From: Pelomonas sp. SE-A7
GTDB lineage: Bacteria > Pseudomonadota > Gammaproteobacteria > Burkholderiales > Burkholderiaceae_C
Direction of reading: 5' to 3'
Length of the DNA stretch: 64,000 nt
NCBI RefSeq assembly: GCF_030345705.1
Contig: NZ_JAUASW010000001.1
Span: 2,790,001 to 2,854,000, forward strand
Each line of letters opens with the position of its first letter. Within the stretch, counting starts at the first letter, position 1. The translations under genes were made by a program, and so were the position numbers. A model generated the notes under the pieces. That model saw only the letters and a program-made list of their open reading frames with translations. It was not told where the DNA came from and did no database searches. This document shows, piece after piece, positions 33,699 to 43,482 of this stretch.

Positions 33699-34067
33699 AT
33701 GATCGGATACGCCATGGTCGGCACCAACGACCTGCCGCGCGCCGCCGCCTTCTACGACGCCCTGCTGGGCGAGATCGGCATCAAACGCATGATGGACTTC
33801 GGCCGCAGCATCGCCTGGGGCGTGGCCTGGGACAAGCCGGCCCTGGGCGTGGGCCTGCCCTTCGACGGCAACCCGGCCACGGTAGGCAACGGCGTGATGA
33901 TCGCCCTGGTGGTCGACAGCAAGGAGAAGGTCGACCGCGTCCATGCCAAGGCCCTGTCGCTGGGTGCCAAGGACGAAGGCGCCGCCGGCCCCCGCGGCGA
34001 AGGCTTCTATGCCGGCTATTTCCGCGACCTGGACGGCAACAAGCTCAACGTCTTCTTTATGGGGTGA
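33699..34067 (+). CDS. Glyoxalase/VOC-family protein
   Basis: This 122-residue vicinal-oxygen-chelate fold protein begins MIGYAMVGTNDLPRAAAFYDALLG. It has the two beta-alpha-beta-beta-beta repeats and the C-terminal FYAGYFRDLDGNKLNVFF expected of this family. Possible metal ligands are not complete, so it may be a binding protein rather than an enzyme. AAGGAG lies before the ATG. The substrate is unknown. Confidence 0.8.
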   Translation: MIGYAMVGTNDLPRAAAFYDALLGEIGIKRMMDFGRSIAWGVAWDKPALGVGLPFDGNPATVGNGVMIALVVDSKEKVDRVHAKALSLGAKDEGAAGPRGEGFYAGYFRDLDGNKLNVFFMG

Positions 34068-34078
34068 ATGAGGACCGA

Positions 34079-34137
34079 GGACAGTCCTGAGGACTGTCCG
34101 ACGCCTCATGAACGCCTGGCCGCGTCTCGCGCGGCCA
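34079..34137. terminator. Double hairpin between convergent genes
   Basis: Two hairpins occur: GGACAGTCC-TGA-GGACTGTCC (34079-34099, nine-base-pair perfect stem) and TGGCCGCG-TCTCG-CGCGGCCA (34117-34137, eight base pairs). They lie between the convergent stops of the VOC gene and the deacylase gene, so a bidirectional terminator role is likely even without T-runs. Confidence 0.55.
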
Positions 34138-34167
34138 AGCTGGGGTCATGGCAGTACTGGGCTCTGC

Positions 34168-35130
34168 TCAGTCTTCAAATCGCCCCAGCCTCACCATCGT
34201 GTTCCCCGGCCTCCCATGCTGGGTCGATGGCATCACCAGCACCGTCCGCTCATAGCGGGTGCGAAACACCTGCTCGCCGTCCTGGGCGAAGGCGGTGCCG
34301 GCCTGGTCTATGACCTGCAGGCCGTGGACCGGGAACAGGAAGTGGAAGCCGGACGAGCGCGCGGTCACCGCCTCGTCCACCCTCACCAGGTGCTGGACCT
34401 CGGGCAGCGGCAGGCGCAGGCGCGGGCCGGCCCAGGCCTCGTTTACCACGCCGGTCAGCCGCAGGAAGCGCACCACCGAGTCGATGGCCACCTCGGCCGA
34501 GGAACGCTCCCAATGCTGGCCGCATTCGATCAGCAGGGCGTTCTTGGGGCTTTGCGGGTCTCCGAAGCCGCCGCGGTCGCGCATGCGCAGGCCGGAAGGG
34601 TGGCCGGTGTCGATCAGCAGGTCGCCCGGCATGCCCAGCTGGCGTGCGAACTCGGCGCCCTTGTCCAGCAGGCCGCAGACCATCAGCGGCCGGCAGGCGT
34701 CCTGCATGGAATGGATGTCCAGCAGCCAGTCGGCCGCATCGACGAAGGGCTGCAGCTCGCGCGCCCGGCGCAGTTCCAGCGAGTCGCGCTCGCCGAACAG
34801 CTGGGCGTCGTCCCAGACCCGGTTCAGGTCCTCGTCCACGCAGCGCGAGGCATTGGGCCGCAGCGGGTCGAAACGCCGGTAGGCCGCAACGTTGGCGAAG
34901 CTGAGGATCAGCCGGCCGCTAGCCGGGGTCAGTTCTTGCCGGCTGTGCTCGGCCAGCAGCCAGTCGAGTGCAATCGCGCCGCACAGCTCGTTGCCATGGG
35001 TCAGGGCCTGCACCATCACGGTCTTGCCGGGCCGGCCCGAGTCGAACACATGAACGTAGTCGACCCCGCTGCCGCCCTCGCGCCAGCGCGAGATGTCGGG
35101 CGGGCTGAGCTCCAGCGCTTGCTCGCTCAT
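34168..35130 (-). CDS. Succinylglutamate desuccinylase/aspartoacylase-family zinc hydrolase
   Basis: This 320-residue M14-like amidase has zinc ligands in LTHGNELCG (His, Glu) and DIHSMQ (third His). It has DEDLNRVW (substrate Arg/Asn) and a C-terminal Glu in LLIECGQHWE. It would cleave N-acyl amino acids. It lacks the full context of arginine catabolism, so the substrate is open. It is the last gene of a four-gene minus-strand operon, four bases after the lipoprotein gene. Confidence 0.82.
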   Translation of the reverse strand: MSEQALELSPPDISRWREGGSGVDYVHVFDSGRPGKTVMVQALTHGNELCGAIALDWLLAEHSRQELTPASGRLILSFANVAAYRRFDPLRPNASRCVDEDLNRVWDDAQLFGERDSLELRRARELQPFVDAADWLLDIHSMQDACRPLMVCGLLDKGAEFARQLGMPGDLLIDTGHPSGLRMRDRGGFGDPQSPKNALLIECGQHWERSSAEVAIDSVVRFLRLTGVVNEAWAGPRLRLPLPEVQHLVRVDEAVTARSSGFHFLFPVHGLQVIDQAGTAFAQDGEQVFRTRYERTVLVMPSTQHGRPGNTMVRLGRFED

Positions 35131-35134
35131 TGGC

Positions 35135-35707
35135 TCAGCGCGCCGGCGCGTTCAGGTTCAGGGCCACCAGGTCGCGCAGCACCTGCCTGATGCTGTCGCG
35201 AATCGCGGCCTCGTTGGCCAGGCGCAGGCGCTCGACCGGCATCAGCTTGTCGGTCAGCTCCACCGTGGCGGCATTGCGCAAGGTGCGCTGGTAGAGCGCC
35301 GCCTTGCTCGTGCGGTCTATCAGCGTATAGCTGATGGCCAGGCGCACCGTGGTGTCCAGCGAGACCATGGGCTGATCCAGGTCGGTGAGCTTGATGTCCA
35401 GCTGGTAGCGGCCGGCCTCGCGGGTCTGCGGGAACATGCCGACCGAGCGCAGCGAGTCCTCGAAGGCCTGCTCCAGCGCCTGGCTGCTGACCTTGGAGCC
35501 CCACCAGCGGTTGGTGGCCTGGCCGCCGCTCACCGGGCCCAGGCTCACGTTCTGGCGCAGCGCATCCGGCACCCAGGAGCGCATCTGCAGGGCATCGGCG
35601 GGCGTGAGGCCCATGGTCAGCGGCTCCGAGGGCGTGCCGCAGCCGGCCAGCAGCGCCAGCGCCGCGAGCAGCAGGATTCCGGATCTACGCACAGAAGAAG
35701 CAGCCAT
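35135..35707 (-). CDS. Predicted outer-membrane or periplasmic lipoprotein of unknown function
   Basis: This 190-residue protein has a lipobox LALLAGC (Cys about 23) and no aspartate at +2, so outer-membrane sorting is predicted. The mature domain (about 60-185) alternates strands and helices (ALEQAFEDSLRSVGMF, LDIKLTDLDQP, LRDLVALNLN), resembling the lipoproteins that accompany ABC or secretion systems. I do not recognise a named family. It is the third gene in the yhdP operon. Confidence 0.65.
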   Translation of the reverse strand: MAASSVRRSGILLLAALALLAGCGTPSEPLTMGLTPADALQMRSWVPDALRQNVSLGPVSGGQATNRWWGSKVSSQALEQAFEDSLRSVGMFPQTREAGRYQLDIKLTDLDQPMVSLDTTVRLAISYTLIDRTSKAALYQRTLRNAATVELTDKLMPVERLRLANEAAIRDSIRQVLRDLVALNLNAPAR

Positions 35708-35722
35708 GGCCTTACACCTCGT

Positions 35723-36541
35723 TCAGAGTCGTCGGTGCTGCAAGGCCGGCAGCTGGCTGCGCACAGCGGCCAGCCGCTGCAGGTCCAGCTCGGCCTGGAC
35801 CAGGCCCTCGCCTTCGGGAAGCACGTCCAGCACCTCGCCCCAGGGGTCGACGATCATGCTGTGGCCCCAGGTGCGACGCCCATTCTCATGCCGGCCTCCC
35901 TGGGCCGAAGCCAGGACAAAGGCCTGCATTTCGACCGCTCGTGCCCGCAGCAGCAGCTCCCAGTGCTTCTCGCCGGTGGTGTAGGTGAAGGCCGCCGGCA
36001 CGCTGATCAGCTCGCAGGGCGGCTGGCCCGGCGTGAAGCTCAGGGCTCGATAGAGCTCGGCAAAGCGCAGGTCGTAGCAGATGCTCAGGCCCACGCGCAG
36101 CGGACCGGCCTGCACCGCCACCGGCTCGTTGCCGGCCTCCAGCACCCGGCCCTCGTCATAGGCCTCGCGCTCGGTCTGGAAGCGGAACAGATGGATCTTG
36201 TCGTAGCGCGCCGCCAGCTGGCCCTCGGGGCCATAGACCAGGCAGCTGTTGCGCACCTTGGCCGGATTGGGCGTGCGCAGCGGCAGCGTGCCGCCTATCA
36301 GCCACAGGCCCAGCTCGCGCGCGGTCTTCGAGAGCATGGCCTGGATGGGCGCGCTCGTGTCGCCGAAAGTCTCGGCGATGCGCAGCTTGTCGTCGTCCTG
36401 CTGGCCCATCAGGCAGAAGTACTCGGGCAGCAGGGCTAGCTGGGCCCCACCGGCGGCGGCCTGCTCCAGCCAGTGGCGGGCGCGGGCCAGGTTGTGGTGC
36501 AGGTCGGGGCTGGAAACCAGCTGGACGGCGGCAATCTTCAT
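35723..36541 (-). CDS. Nitrilase-superfamily carbon-nitrogen hydrolase (Nit1/Nit2-like)
   Basis: This 272-residue amidase has the triad Glu40 in LLPEYF, Lys in RYDKIHLF and Cys in SICYDLRF. The RGRHENGRRTWGHSMIVDPWG region is typical of the Nit branch, whose members repair deaminated glutathione. The start ATG at 36541 overlaps the yhdP stop by ATGA. The lipoprotein and desuccinylase-like genes follow, so co-expression is expected; a metabolic link to YhdP is not evident. Confidence 0.88.
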   Translation of the reverse strand: MKIAAVQLVSSPDLHHNLARARHWLEQAAAGGAQLALLPEYFCLMGQQDDDKLRIAETFGDTSAPIQAMLSKTARELGLWLIGGTLPLRTPNPAKVRNSCLVYGPEGQLAARYDKIHLFRFQTEREAYDEGRVLEAGNEPVAVQAGPLRVGLSICYDLRFAELYRALSFTPGQPPCELISVPAAFTYTTGEKHWELLLRARAVEMQAFVLASAQGGRHENGRRTWGHSMIVDPWGEVLDVLPEGEGLVQAELDLQRLAAVRSQLPALQHRRL

Positions 36542-39500
36542 TTCGAGGCTCCCGAGGCGGCTGGCTCCGGCGCATTCTGGGACTTGGGCTCGGCCTTCTC
36601 GACCTTCTCGACCTTGGGGTCCTCCCAGGTGCCGGTGACCAGGAATTCACGCGTGCCGGCCTCGGTCATCGGCCGACGCAGCAGCAACTGGGCCAGGAAG
36701 GTGGCCAGGCCCACAGCCGGGTTGACCGCCGCATAGGCCAGCGAAGCGCCACCGGCATTGACCTCGGGCAGCACGACGATGCGCAGGTTCTGGGTCTCGG
36801 CCGCGAGGTCGGCTTCGCCCTCCATCGCCACGATGGCCTGCACGCCGCGCATGCGCAGGTTCTTGCTGTGGGCCACGCCCTTGGTGATGCTGATGTCGCC
36901 CTCGACGCCATCGAAGGCGAAGCCCTCCTGGAACACGTCGCGGAAGTCCAGCAGGAAGCGGCGCGGCAGCGACTGCAGGCTCAGCACACCCAGCAGGCGC
37001 GCCACGCCGGGGTCGGCCTTGAGGAACTGGCCGGCATCCAGGTGCAGCTTGAGTTGGCCCGACATGCTGGGGTAGTCGGGGCTCAGCGGCGAGCCGGACC
37101 AGCCGATCTGGCCCGACAGCAGGCCCTTGCCGTCGCGCAGCACCTTGCCATGGCCCAGGCTCTCCAGCAGCTGGCCGGCGTCGGCCACCTCCAGCTTCCA
37201 GTCCATCTCGGCGCGTCGCTGGGCCTGGCCCGGCTGGGCGGCCCAGGTGCCGGTGGCATTGAGCAGGGCATCCGGGTGGCGGATCTGCAGCTTCTCCAGC
37301 TTCCATTCGCGGCTCGGGCCCTGGTGGCGGGCCTGCACTTCGAGGCGGCCCAGCTTCTTGCCGCGCAGCTCGAAGTCGTCCACCACGATGTCCAGCGCCG
37401 GCACGCTGCTGGGCGCCTGGTCCAGCATCTGGCTGACGCTGTCGACCTCGCTCTTCGGCAGCGAGAGCCGGGCCAGCCGCGCATAGACGGTGCCGGGCTG
37501 CGGTGCACGGGGCGGGCGCAGCTCCACATAGCCGCTGAGCTGCTGGGCATCCAGCGTGGCGCGCCAGGTCTGCTGGTCGGGCGCCAGCGAAATGCCGGCG
37601 ATGACGCGGCTGAGCGGCCGGCCAGCCACCTGCAGCGACTGCGCCCGCAGGCTGATGTTGGCCGGCAGGTAGCCGCCGCCATCGCCCGTGCCCTCGCCGG
37701 CCTGGATATTGAACAGGCGCTGGACCACATTGCTCCAGGCATCCACATTGACCGCCGCCAGATTGGCCGTGGCCCGCACGCCGCTGTCGGGCAGCTCGCC
37801 CAGGTTGTCGAGCACCGACAGGCTGCCGCGCTGGACCCTAGTCCCGGCCTCGCCGAACTCGCGCTGGTAATGGGCCTGCACGAGAGTCTGGCCCAGCTCG
37901 ACCCGCAGCTCGTCATGCCTGGCGTCGATCAGGCTGATGCGCAGCAGCAGCGGCAGCGCTGCCTCGGCATCCTTCTTCAGCGGCGCCGGCAGCTCGGAGA
38001 CCATGCCCTGCAGCGTGCTGGTGAGTTCCAGCTCGGTATGGCCCTTGACCAGGCCAAGTTGCAGCTTGTAGGCCGCCTGGCCTTGCAGCGCGCCGGCCAG
38101 CTTGGAGGCGATGCCGAGTTCGGGCGAGCGGCGCAGGCCCTCGGCGCTGGCCACGCCCTGGCCGGTGAATCGCAGGCTGCCGTCACTCTGGCTGCCGCCT
38201 TCGAACTGCGCCTCGCCACCGGCCACGCGGGCCGCGCCATTGCTGATCTGCATGCCCTTGTGGTCGAAATCGACCCGGGCCCGCGCATTGGCCAGCAGCG
38301 GCACATCGGGCGTGAGCTTCAGGTCGTTGCCGGCCAGCAGCACCTGGCCCTTGACCGTGCTGCGGGCGATCTCGGCCAGCGGCAGCTGCAGGCCCAGCTT
38401 GAGGCTGGCCTGGCCGGTGCCGGTGGCGTTGTCCAGGCCATGGCCGGTCCAGGTGGAGACCGGGCTGGCCTTCATGAAATGCAGGAGCGATTCGACCGAG
38501 CCGCGGCCGCCGCCTTCGAGCTCCAGCACCGGCTTGTGGTGCATCAGGTCCTTGATGCCGCCATTGACGCCGCTGAGCTCGAAGCCCAGCACCCGGGTCG
38601 CGCCGTTCTTGATCTGCAGGCTGCCGCGGTCGATCACGACCTGGGCGTTGAGCTGCTCCATCACCGGCCAGGGCGAGACATAGGCCGGCTGGGTTTCGGT
38701 GGCCGGATGGCTGGGCACGTAAGCCAGTTCCACGTCCTGGGCCGTGGCGGTGATGCGGAACTGGCCGTTGCTCTGCGGCGAATCGAACGGGAACTCGGCC
38801 AGGTCGCCGTTGAGCCGCACCGTGACCGCGCGGGCCTCGCCGGCGCGCAGCGCATCGCGCAGGTAGACGCGAGTGAACGGGTCCATCACCTGCGGCAGAT
38901 AGCGCGCGACTCGCGTCGCCGGCGCCTTGTCGACCTTGCCCGTCAGCTTCAGCAGACCGGGGAATCGACCGCCCTTGCCGCGGCCCTCGCCCGCGCCGCT
39001 GCGCCACTGCAGGTCGAACTCGCCGCGCAGGTCGCTGTTGGCCAATTGCAGGTTGGCCAGCCGGAAGTCCAGCTGCGGTGGCTTGCCGGCGCGCGGCTCG
39101 ACCGACCACTTCAAGGTACCGGCCAGGCGCTGCAGCGGAATCACCGGTTCCTCGAACAGGCCCGGCAGCTCCAGCTCGCCATCGGCCAGCTTGAAGCGGG
39201 CCTCGCCGCCACGCTCGCTGGCCTCGATCTCGGCACTGGCACCCCGCACGCCGGGCCGGCCTATGCCACCGCCCTCATGAGCGAGGGCATTCAGCAGCAG
39301 GCCCTCGACCTTGGCCTTGGCGCGGTAGTTGCGCGGAGCGGCCAACGGGCCTTCCCAGCTCAGCGCCATGTCGCTGAGCACGCCGCGCGGCGCCAGCTCG
39401 TTCAGCCATTCGCGCTGCTCGCTGGAGAGCGGTGCGCGCTCGGCGATCTGGGCCATCAGGGCGAAGTCCAGGCGCTGGGCCGACAGCGCACCGCCGTCGA

Positions 39501-40617
39501 GCTTGCCGAAATCGATGTCCAGGCCCACGCCGCCGGGCTGGCGCAGCGTGACCGACCAATCGGAGCGCGGCCAGCTGAGGCCGTCGGCGGCCTCGAAGCC
39601 CAGCTGCTGGGCCGACAGCGTGACCAGGTCCTTGCCGCGCGCCAGGCTGAGCCGGCCTTCTATGCGTTCGAGATCCAGTACCGGTGCTTCGGCCGCCAGG
39701 CGCAAGGCCACCTGGCGCAGGCCGATGTCGGCCGTGGCCTTCTCGGGCAGGCCGTTGCGGATATCTATCCAGGCGCGCAGCGCACCATCGCCGGCACTCA
39801 GCTCGAACGGCAGGTCGATATGGCGGCGCAGCTGGCTCACGTCGGCCCGCGGCAGCTCGGCATAGAGCTGGCCGCTCCAGTGGCGGATCTCGCCGGCCCG
39901 CTTCAGCAGCGACTGGGTGAAACGGCCGCGCAGGCTGAAGCGCTCGCCGAACTCGGCCGGCGGCGTGGCGTCGAGGCGCAGGTCGTGGCGGCGCAGGCCG
40001 TTGCGCAGCACCAGGTTCAGGTCCGAGAGCGCCAGCGGCGCGGCCTTGCGTACCTCGTCCACCCAGCGCACTCGGCCCTTGAGGATGACGAACTCATGCT
40101 GGGAGAAGAACCAGTCGGCCAGGTCGCCGCCGGCCTCGGCCTGCTGGTCGGGCTTCAGGTCGAAGCCGGCCACGAAGACGCGGCCCTGGGCGTCGCGGCG
40201 CACTTCCAGCTCCGGGCTGTCTATCAGCAGCTGCTCGAAGCGGGGCGACAGGGTCAGGAAGGAGCGGGCCGACAGCGCCGCCACCACGCGCGGCAGGCGC
40301 AAGGCCTCGTGCTGCGCCCGGTCCAGCAACCGCACATCGCTGAGCTCGACGGCCGGAATCCAGCCCCCGGAGCGCACCTCGATGCGGCCTATGCGCACGT
40401 CCAGGCCCAGAGCGTGCGAGGCTTGGCGTTCTACCGAAGGGCGCCAATCGTCGACGTACGGCAAAATTGCCCAGTGCAGAAGCAACCAGCTCAGCAGGAC
40501 CAGGACCCAGGCCAGCATCACCAGACGCAAGGCCCAGCGCAGCAGCCGCAGCATGATGCGGTAGGGGCGCAGGACGGCGTTCTTGGCGGCGGCGGAAAGG
40601 GTTGCTGGCACTGGCAT
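36538..40617 (-). CDS. yhdP: YhdP-family AsmA-like envelope protein
   Basis: This 1359-residue protein has an N-terminal membrane helix (about 30-50, RLVMLAWVLVLLSWLLLHW) and a very long periplasmic beta-rich body. It has the DUF3971 and AsmA-like regions expected of YhdP; an early motif is DVRIGRIEVRSGGWIPAVEL. YhdP in E. coli helps carry phospholipid from the inner to the outer membrane. The C-terminal tail (about 1325-1359) is charged and low-complexity. The start at 40617 gives MPVPATL; a start at MLRLLRW about 22 codons later is possible. The frame is open far upstream over glnE, which is not real. Confidence 0.88.
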   Translation of the reverse strand: MPVPATLSAAAKNAVLRPYRIMLRLLRWALRLVMLAWVLVLLSWLLLHWAILPYVDDWRPSVERQASHALGLDVRIGRIEVRSGGWIPAVELSDVRLLDRAQHEALRLPRVVAALSARSFLTLSPRFEQLLIDSPELEVRRDAQGRVFVAGFDLKPDQQAEAGGDLADWFFSQHEFVILKGRVRWVDEVRKAAPLALSDLNLVLRNGLRRHDLRLDATPPAEFGERFSLRGRFTQSLLKRAGEIRHWSGQLYAELPRADVSQLRRHIDLPFELSAGDGALRAWIDIRNGLPEKATADIGLRQVALRLAAEAPVLDLERIEGRLSLARGKDLVTLSAQQLGFEAADGLSWPRSDWSVTLRQPGGVGLDIDFGKLDGGALSAQRLDFALMAQIAERAPLSSEQREWLNELAPRGVLSDMALSWEGPLAAPRNYRAKAKVEGLLLNALAHEGGGIGRPGVRGASAEIEASERGGEARFKLADGELELPGLFEEPVIPLQRLAGTLKWSVEPRAGKPPQLDFRLANLQLANSDLRGEFDLQWRSGAGEGRGKGGRFPGLLKLTGKVDKAPATRVARYLPQVMDPFTRVYLRDALRAGEARAVTVRLNGDLAEFPFDSPQSNGQFRITATAQDVELAYVPSHPATETQPAYVSPWPVMEQLNAQVVIDRGSLQIKNGATRVLGFELSGVNGGIKDLMHHKPVLELEGGGRGSVESLLHFMKASPVSTWTGHGLDNATGTGQASLKLGLQLPLAEIARSTVKGQVLLAGNDLKLTPDVPLLANARARVDFDHKGMQISNGAARVAGGEAQFEGGSQSDGSLRFTGQGVASAEGLRRSPELGIASKLAGALQGQAAYKLQLGLVKGHTELELTSTLQGMVSELPAPLKKDAEAALPLLLRISLIDARHDELRVELGQTLVQAHYQREFGEAGTRVQRGSLSVLDNLGELPDSGVRATANLAAVNVDAWSNVVQRLFNIQAGEGTGDGGGYLPANISLRAQSLQVAGRPLSRVIAGISLAPDQQTWRATLDAQQLSGYVELRPPRAPQPGTVYARLARLSLPKSEVDSVSQMLDQAPSSVPALDIVVDDFELRGKKLGRLEVQARHQGPSREWKLEKLQIRHPDALLNATGTWAAQPGQAQRRAEMDWKLEVADAGQLLESLGHGKVLRDGKGLLSGQIGWSGSPLSPDYPSMSGQLKLHLDAGQFLKADPGVARLLGVLSLQSLPRRFLLDFRDVFQEGFAFDGVEGDISITKGVAHSKNLRMRGVQAIVAMEGEADLAAETQNLRIVVLPEVNAGGASLAYAAVNPAVGLATFLAQLLLRRPMTEAGTREFLVTGTWEDPKVEKVEKAEPKSQNAPEPAASGASK

Positions 40618-40737
40618 GAAAAAAGCTCGCCCTGGAGCCGCGATCTGCCCCGGCTCACGCCGGGTCGCCGCATGTCCGCCTCCGGGCGGTGCGGCTCCCT
40701 GGGGGCGCAGCAAATCTAGCACAGCGCAGATCAAGCA

Positions 40738-43482
40738 ATGACCGAGGCCTCCTCCTCCCTCATCACGACAGCGGCTCGCGCCGAGCACAGCCGCTTCGTC
40801 CAGCGCATCCGGCGCCGCTATGCGGCCGAGCTGGACCTGCTGGCGCCCGGCCTGCCCGGACGGACCGAGATCCAGGGCCTGGTCGCCGCCCTGCAGCAGG
40901 GCGGCAGAAACCTGGCCTCGGCCATGCGCGTGGCCCGTCACCTGGTGCTGGAGCGGCTGGCCGTGCTCGACGTCGAGCAGGCTGCGGCGGTCAAGGACAT
41001 CACCGAGGTGATGACCCTGCTGGCCGAGACCACGTTGTGCCTGGCCCTGGAACAGGCCCGCATCGAGCAGGACGCGATCAACGGCGTGCCGCGCAACGAG
41101 GCCGGCGAGCGCATCGAGTTCTGGGTCGTCGGCATGGGCAAGCTGGGCGGCCGCGAGCTGAATGTCTCGTCCGACATCGACCTGATCTACGTCTACGACG
41201 ACGAGGGCCAGACCGACGGCCCCAACGCGATCACCGCCCACGAATACTTCGCGCTGTTGGCGCGCCGGCTCTATGCCTTGATAGGCGAGTTGACCGAGGA
41301 CGGTCAGGTGTTCCGCGTCGACCTGGCGCTGCGGCCCAACGGCAATTCGGGACCGCCGGTAGTGAGCCTGGCCATGCTGGAGGAATACTTCCTGGTCCAG
41401 GGCCGCGAATGGGAGCGCTTCGCCTGGCTCAAGAGCCGCGTGGTCGCACCGCTGACCCCCGAGGCCCTGCAGCGCGCCCAGGCGCTGCGCCAGCTGGTGA
41501 CACCCTTCGTCTACCGGCGCTACCTGGACTACGGCGTGTTCGAAGGCCTGCGCCAGCTGCACCGCAAGATCCGCGACGAAGCCAGCAAACGCGCCGCTGG
41601 CCGGCCCGAGCGGGCCAATGACGTCAAGCTGTCGCGCGGCGGCATACGCGAGATCGAGTTCACCGTCCAGCTCTTGCAGGTGGTGCGCGGTGGCCAGTTC
41701 CCCGAGATCCGCACCCGCTCGACGGTCAAGGCGCTGCGCAGCCTGGCGGCGCGCGGCCTGATGAAACCGGCCACGGCCGAGAAGCTGGCCGAGGGCTACC
41801 GCTTCCTGCGCCAGGTCGAGCACCGCATTCAGTATCTGGACGACCAGCAGACCCATGCGCTGCCGGCCGGCGACGAGGACCTGGGTTGGATCGCCAGCAG
41901 CCTGCAGCTGGCCTGCCGGGCCGACGCCTGCGAGCTGCTGGACCGGCTGTGCGAGGTGCGCGAACTGGTCGCCACCGAATTCGACGCCCTGCTGCACGAC
42001 GGCCAGGCGCCCCAGCCCGGCAGCAGCAACGGCTGCAAGAGCTGCGGCGGGCCGCCGCTGCCGATCGATGCCGAGGAATTCCTGGAGAAACTGCAGCCCG
42101 AGCTGGCCGAGGCGGTGCGCCGCTGGGCCAAGCAGCCGCGGGTGCAGAACCTGCGCGAGGAATCGCGGCTGCGCCTGGCCAAGCTGGTCGGCCGCGCCGC
42201 CTCGGCGGTCAAGGAAGGCAAGAGCACGCTGGAGGCGGCGATACGCTTCGTCGACTGGGTCGAGCCGCTCTTGCGCCGCGAAAGCTATCTGGCCCTGCTG
42301 GTGGAACGGCCCACGGTCCAGGCCCGTCTGCTTTCGCTGCTGGGCCTGGCGCGCTGGCCGATGCGCTACCTGATGCTGCATCCTGGCGTGATCGACGAGC
42401 TGGCCGACAACCGGGTGCTGAACGAGCGCTTCGACGGCACGGCCTTCGTCGCCGACCTGGAAGAACGCCATGCTGCCTGGGCCCGCCACGGCGAGGCCGA
42501 CGAGGAAGCGTTGCTGGACACGCTGCGCCGCTCCCACCATGCCGAGGTGTTCCGCACCCTGGTGCGCGACGTGGAAGGCCAGATCACGGTCGAGCAGGTG
42601 GCCGACGAGCTGTCAGCGCTCGCCGATGCCACTCTGCAATGCGCGATCAACTGGGCCTGGGCCCGGCTCAAGCAGGCCCACCGGCCGGCGCCGCGGCTGG
42701 CCGTCATCGCCTACGGCAAGCTGGGCGGCAAGGAGCTGGGCTATGGCGGCGACCTGGACGTGGTCTTCCTGTTCGACGACGAGGACGAGAACGCGCCCGA
42801 GATCTACGGCGCCTTTGTCCGCAAGCTGATCACCTGGCTGACGCTGCGCACCGCGGCCGGCGAGCTGTTCGACATAGACACGGCGCTGCGGCCCAACGGC
42901 AATTCGGGCCTGCTGGTCACCTCGCTGTCCAGCTTCGCCAACTACCAGGAAGGCCGTGGCAGCAACACCGCCTGGACCTGGGAACACCAGGCCATCACGC
43001 GGGCGCGCTTCTGCGCCGGTGATGCAGACCTGGCCGAGCGCTTCGAGGCCGTGCGCCGCACGGTGCTGACCGCGCCGCGCGACCACGCAGCGCTGCGACA
43101 GGAGGTGCAGGCCATGCGCGAGAAGGTGCGCGAGGCACGGCCGGTCAAGGCCGGGCTGTTCGACGTCAAGCACAGCCCCGGCGGCATGATGGACGCCGAG
43201 TTTGCCTTGCAGTTCCTCATCCTGGCCCAGGCCGGCCAGCATCCTGAGCTGCTGGACAACAAGGGCGCCATCGCCCTGCTGCAGCGCGCAGAGGACGCCG
43301 GCCTGCTGCCGGTCGGAGTGGGCGCCGCCGCCGCCGATGCCTACCGCGAGCTGCGCCGGGTCCAGCACCGGGCGCGGCTGAATGAGCAGCCGACGCAGGT
43401 CGAGGAAGCCTTGCTCACCGACAAGGGCCTGGCCGCCCACCGTGAGGCGGTGCTGGCGCTGTGGCGCGCGGTCTTCGGCTGA
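40738..43482 (+). CDS. glnE: Bifunctional glutamine-synthetase adenylyltransferase/deadenylase
   Basis: GlnE turns glutamine synthetase off and on by adding or removing AMP, as instructed by PII. The 914-residue protein has two nucleotidyltransferase domains. The N-terminal deadenylase has KLGGRELNVSSDIDLIYVYDD, and the C-terminal adenylylase has YGKLGGKELGYGGDLDVVFLFDD. Each retains its paired metal aspartates. The middle holds regulatory helices. The ATG at 40738 has no clear ribosome site. It is divergent from yhdP. The 3' end overlaps the rhombosortase gene by 22 bases. Confidence 0.95.
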   Translation: MTEASSSLITTAARAEHSRFVQRIRRRYAAELDLLAPGLPGRTEIQGLVAALQQGGRNLASAMRVARHLVLERLAVLDVEQAAAVKDITEVMTLLAETTLCLALEQARIEQDAINGVPRNEAGERIEFWVVGMGKLGGRELNVSSDIDLIYVYDDEGQTDGPNAITAHEYFALLARRLYALIGELTEDGQVFRVDLALRPNGNSGPPVVSLAMLEEYFLVQGREWERFAWLKSRVVAPLTPEALQRAQALRQLVTPFVYRRYLDYGVFEGLRQLHRKIRDEASKRAAGRPERANDVKLSRGGIREIEFTVQLLQVVRGGQFPEIRTRSTVKALRSLAARGLMKPATAEKLAEGYRFLRQVEHRIQYLDDQQTHALPAGDEDLGWIASSLQLACRADACELLDRLCEVRELVATEFDALLHDGQAPQPGSSNGCKSCGGPPLPIDAEEFLEKLQPELAEAVRRWAKQPRVQNLREESRLRLAKLVGRAASAVKEGKSTLEAAIRFVDWVEPLLRRESYLALLVERPTVQARLLSLLGLARWPMRYLMLHPGVIDELADNRVLNERFDGTAFVADLEERHAAWARHGEADEEALLDTLRRSHHAEVFRTLVRDVEGQITVEQVADELSALADATLQCAINWAWARLKQAHRPAPRLAVIAYGKLGGKELGYGGDLDVVFLFDDEDENAPEIYGAFVRKLITWLTLRTAAGELFDIDTALRPNGNSGLLVTSLSSFANYQEGRGSNTAWTWEHQAITRARFCAGDADLAERFEAVRRTVLTAPRDHAALRQEVQAMREKVREARPVKAGLFDVKHSPGGMMDAEFALQFLILAQAGQHPELLDNKGAIALLQRAEDAGLLPVGVGAAAADAYRELRRVQHRARLNEQPTQVEEALLTDKGLAAHREAVLALWRAVFG

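Noticed and set aside
36868..40719. A 1283-codon open frame on the plus strand opposite yhdP
   Set aside because: It is a GC-bias shadow: it is antisense to a clear YhdP gene, has no recognisable motifs, and its composition (rich in Ala, Gln, Leu, Gly, Arg) is typical of reversed GC-rich codons.
40618..42540. A 641-codon N-terminal extension of yhdP
   Set aside because: It runs antisense through glnE, whose two catalytic domains are intact; the YhdP start with its membrane helix is at 40617.
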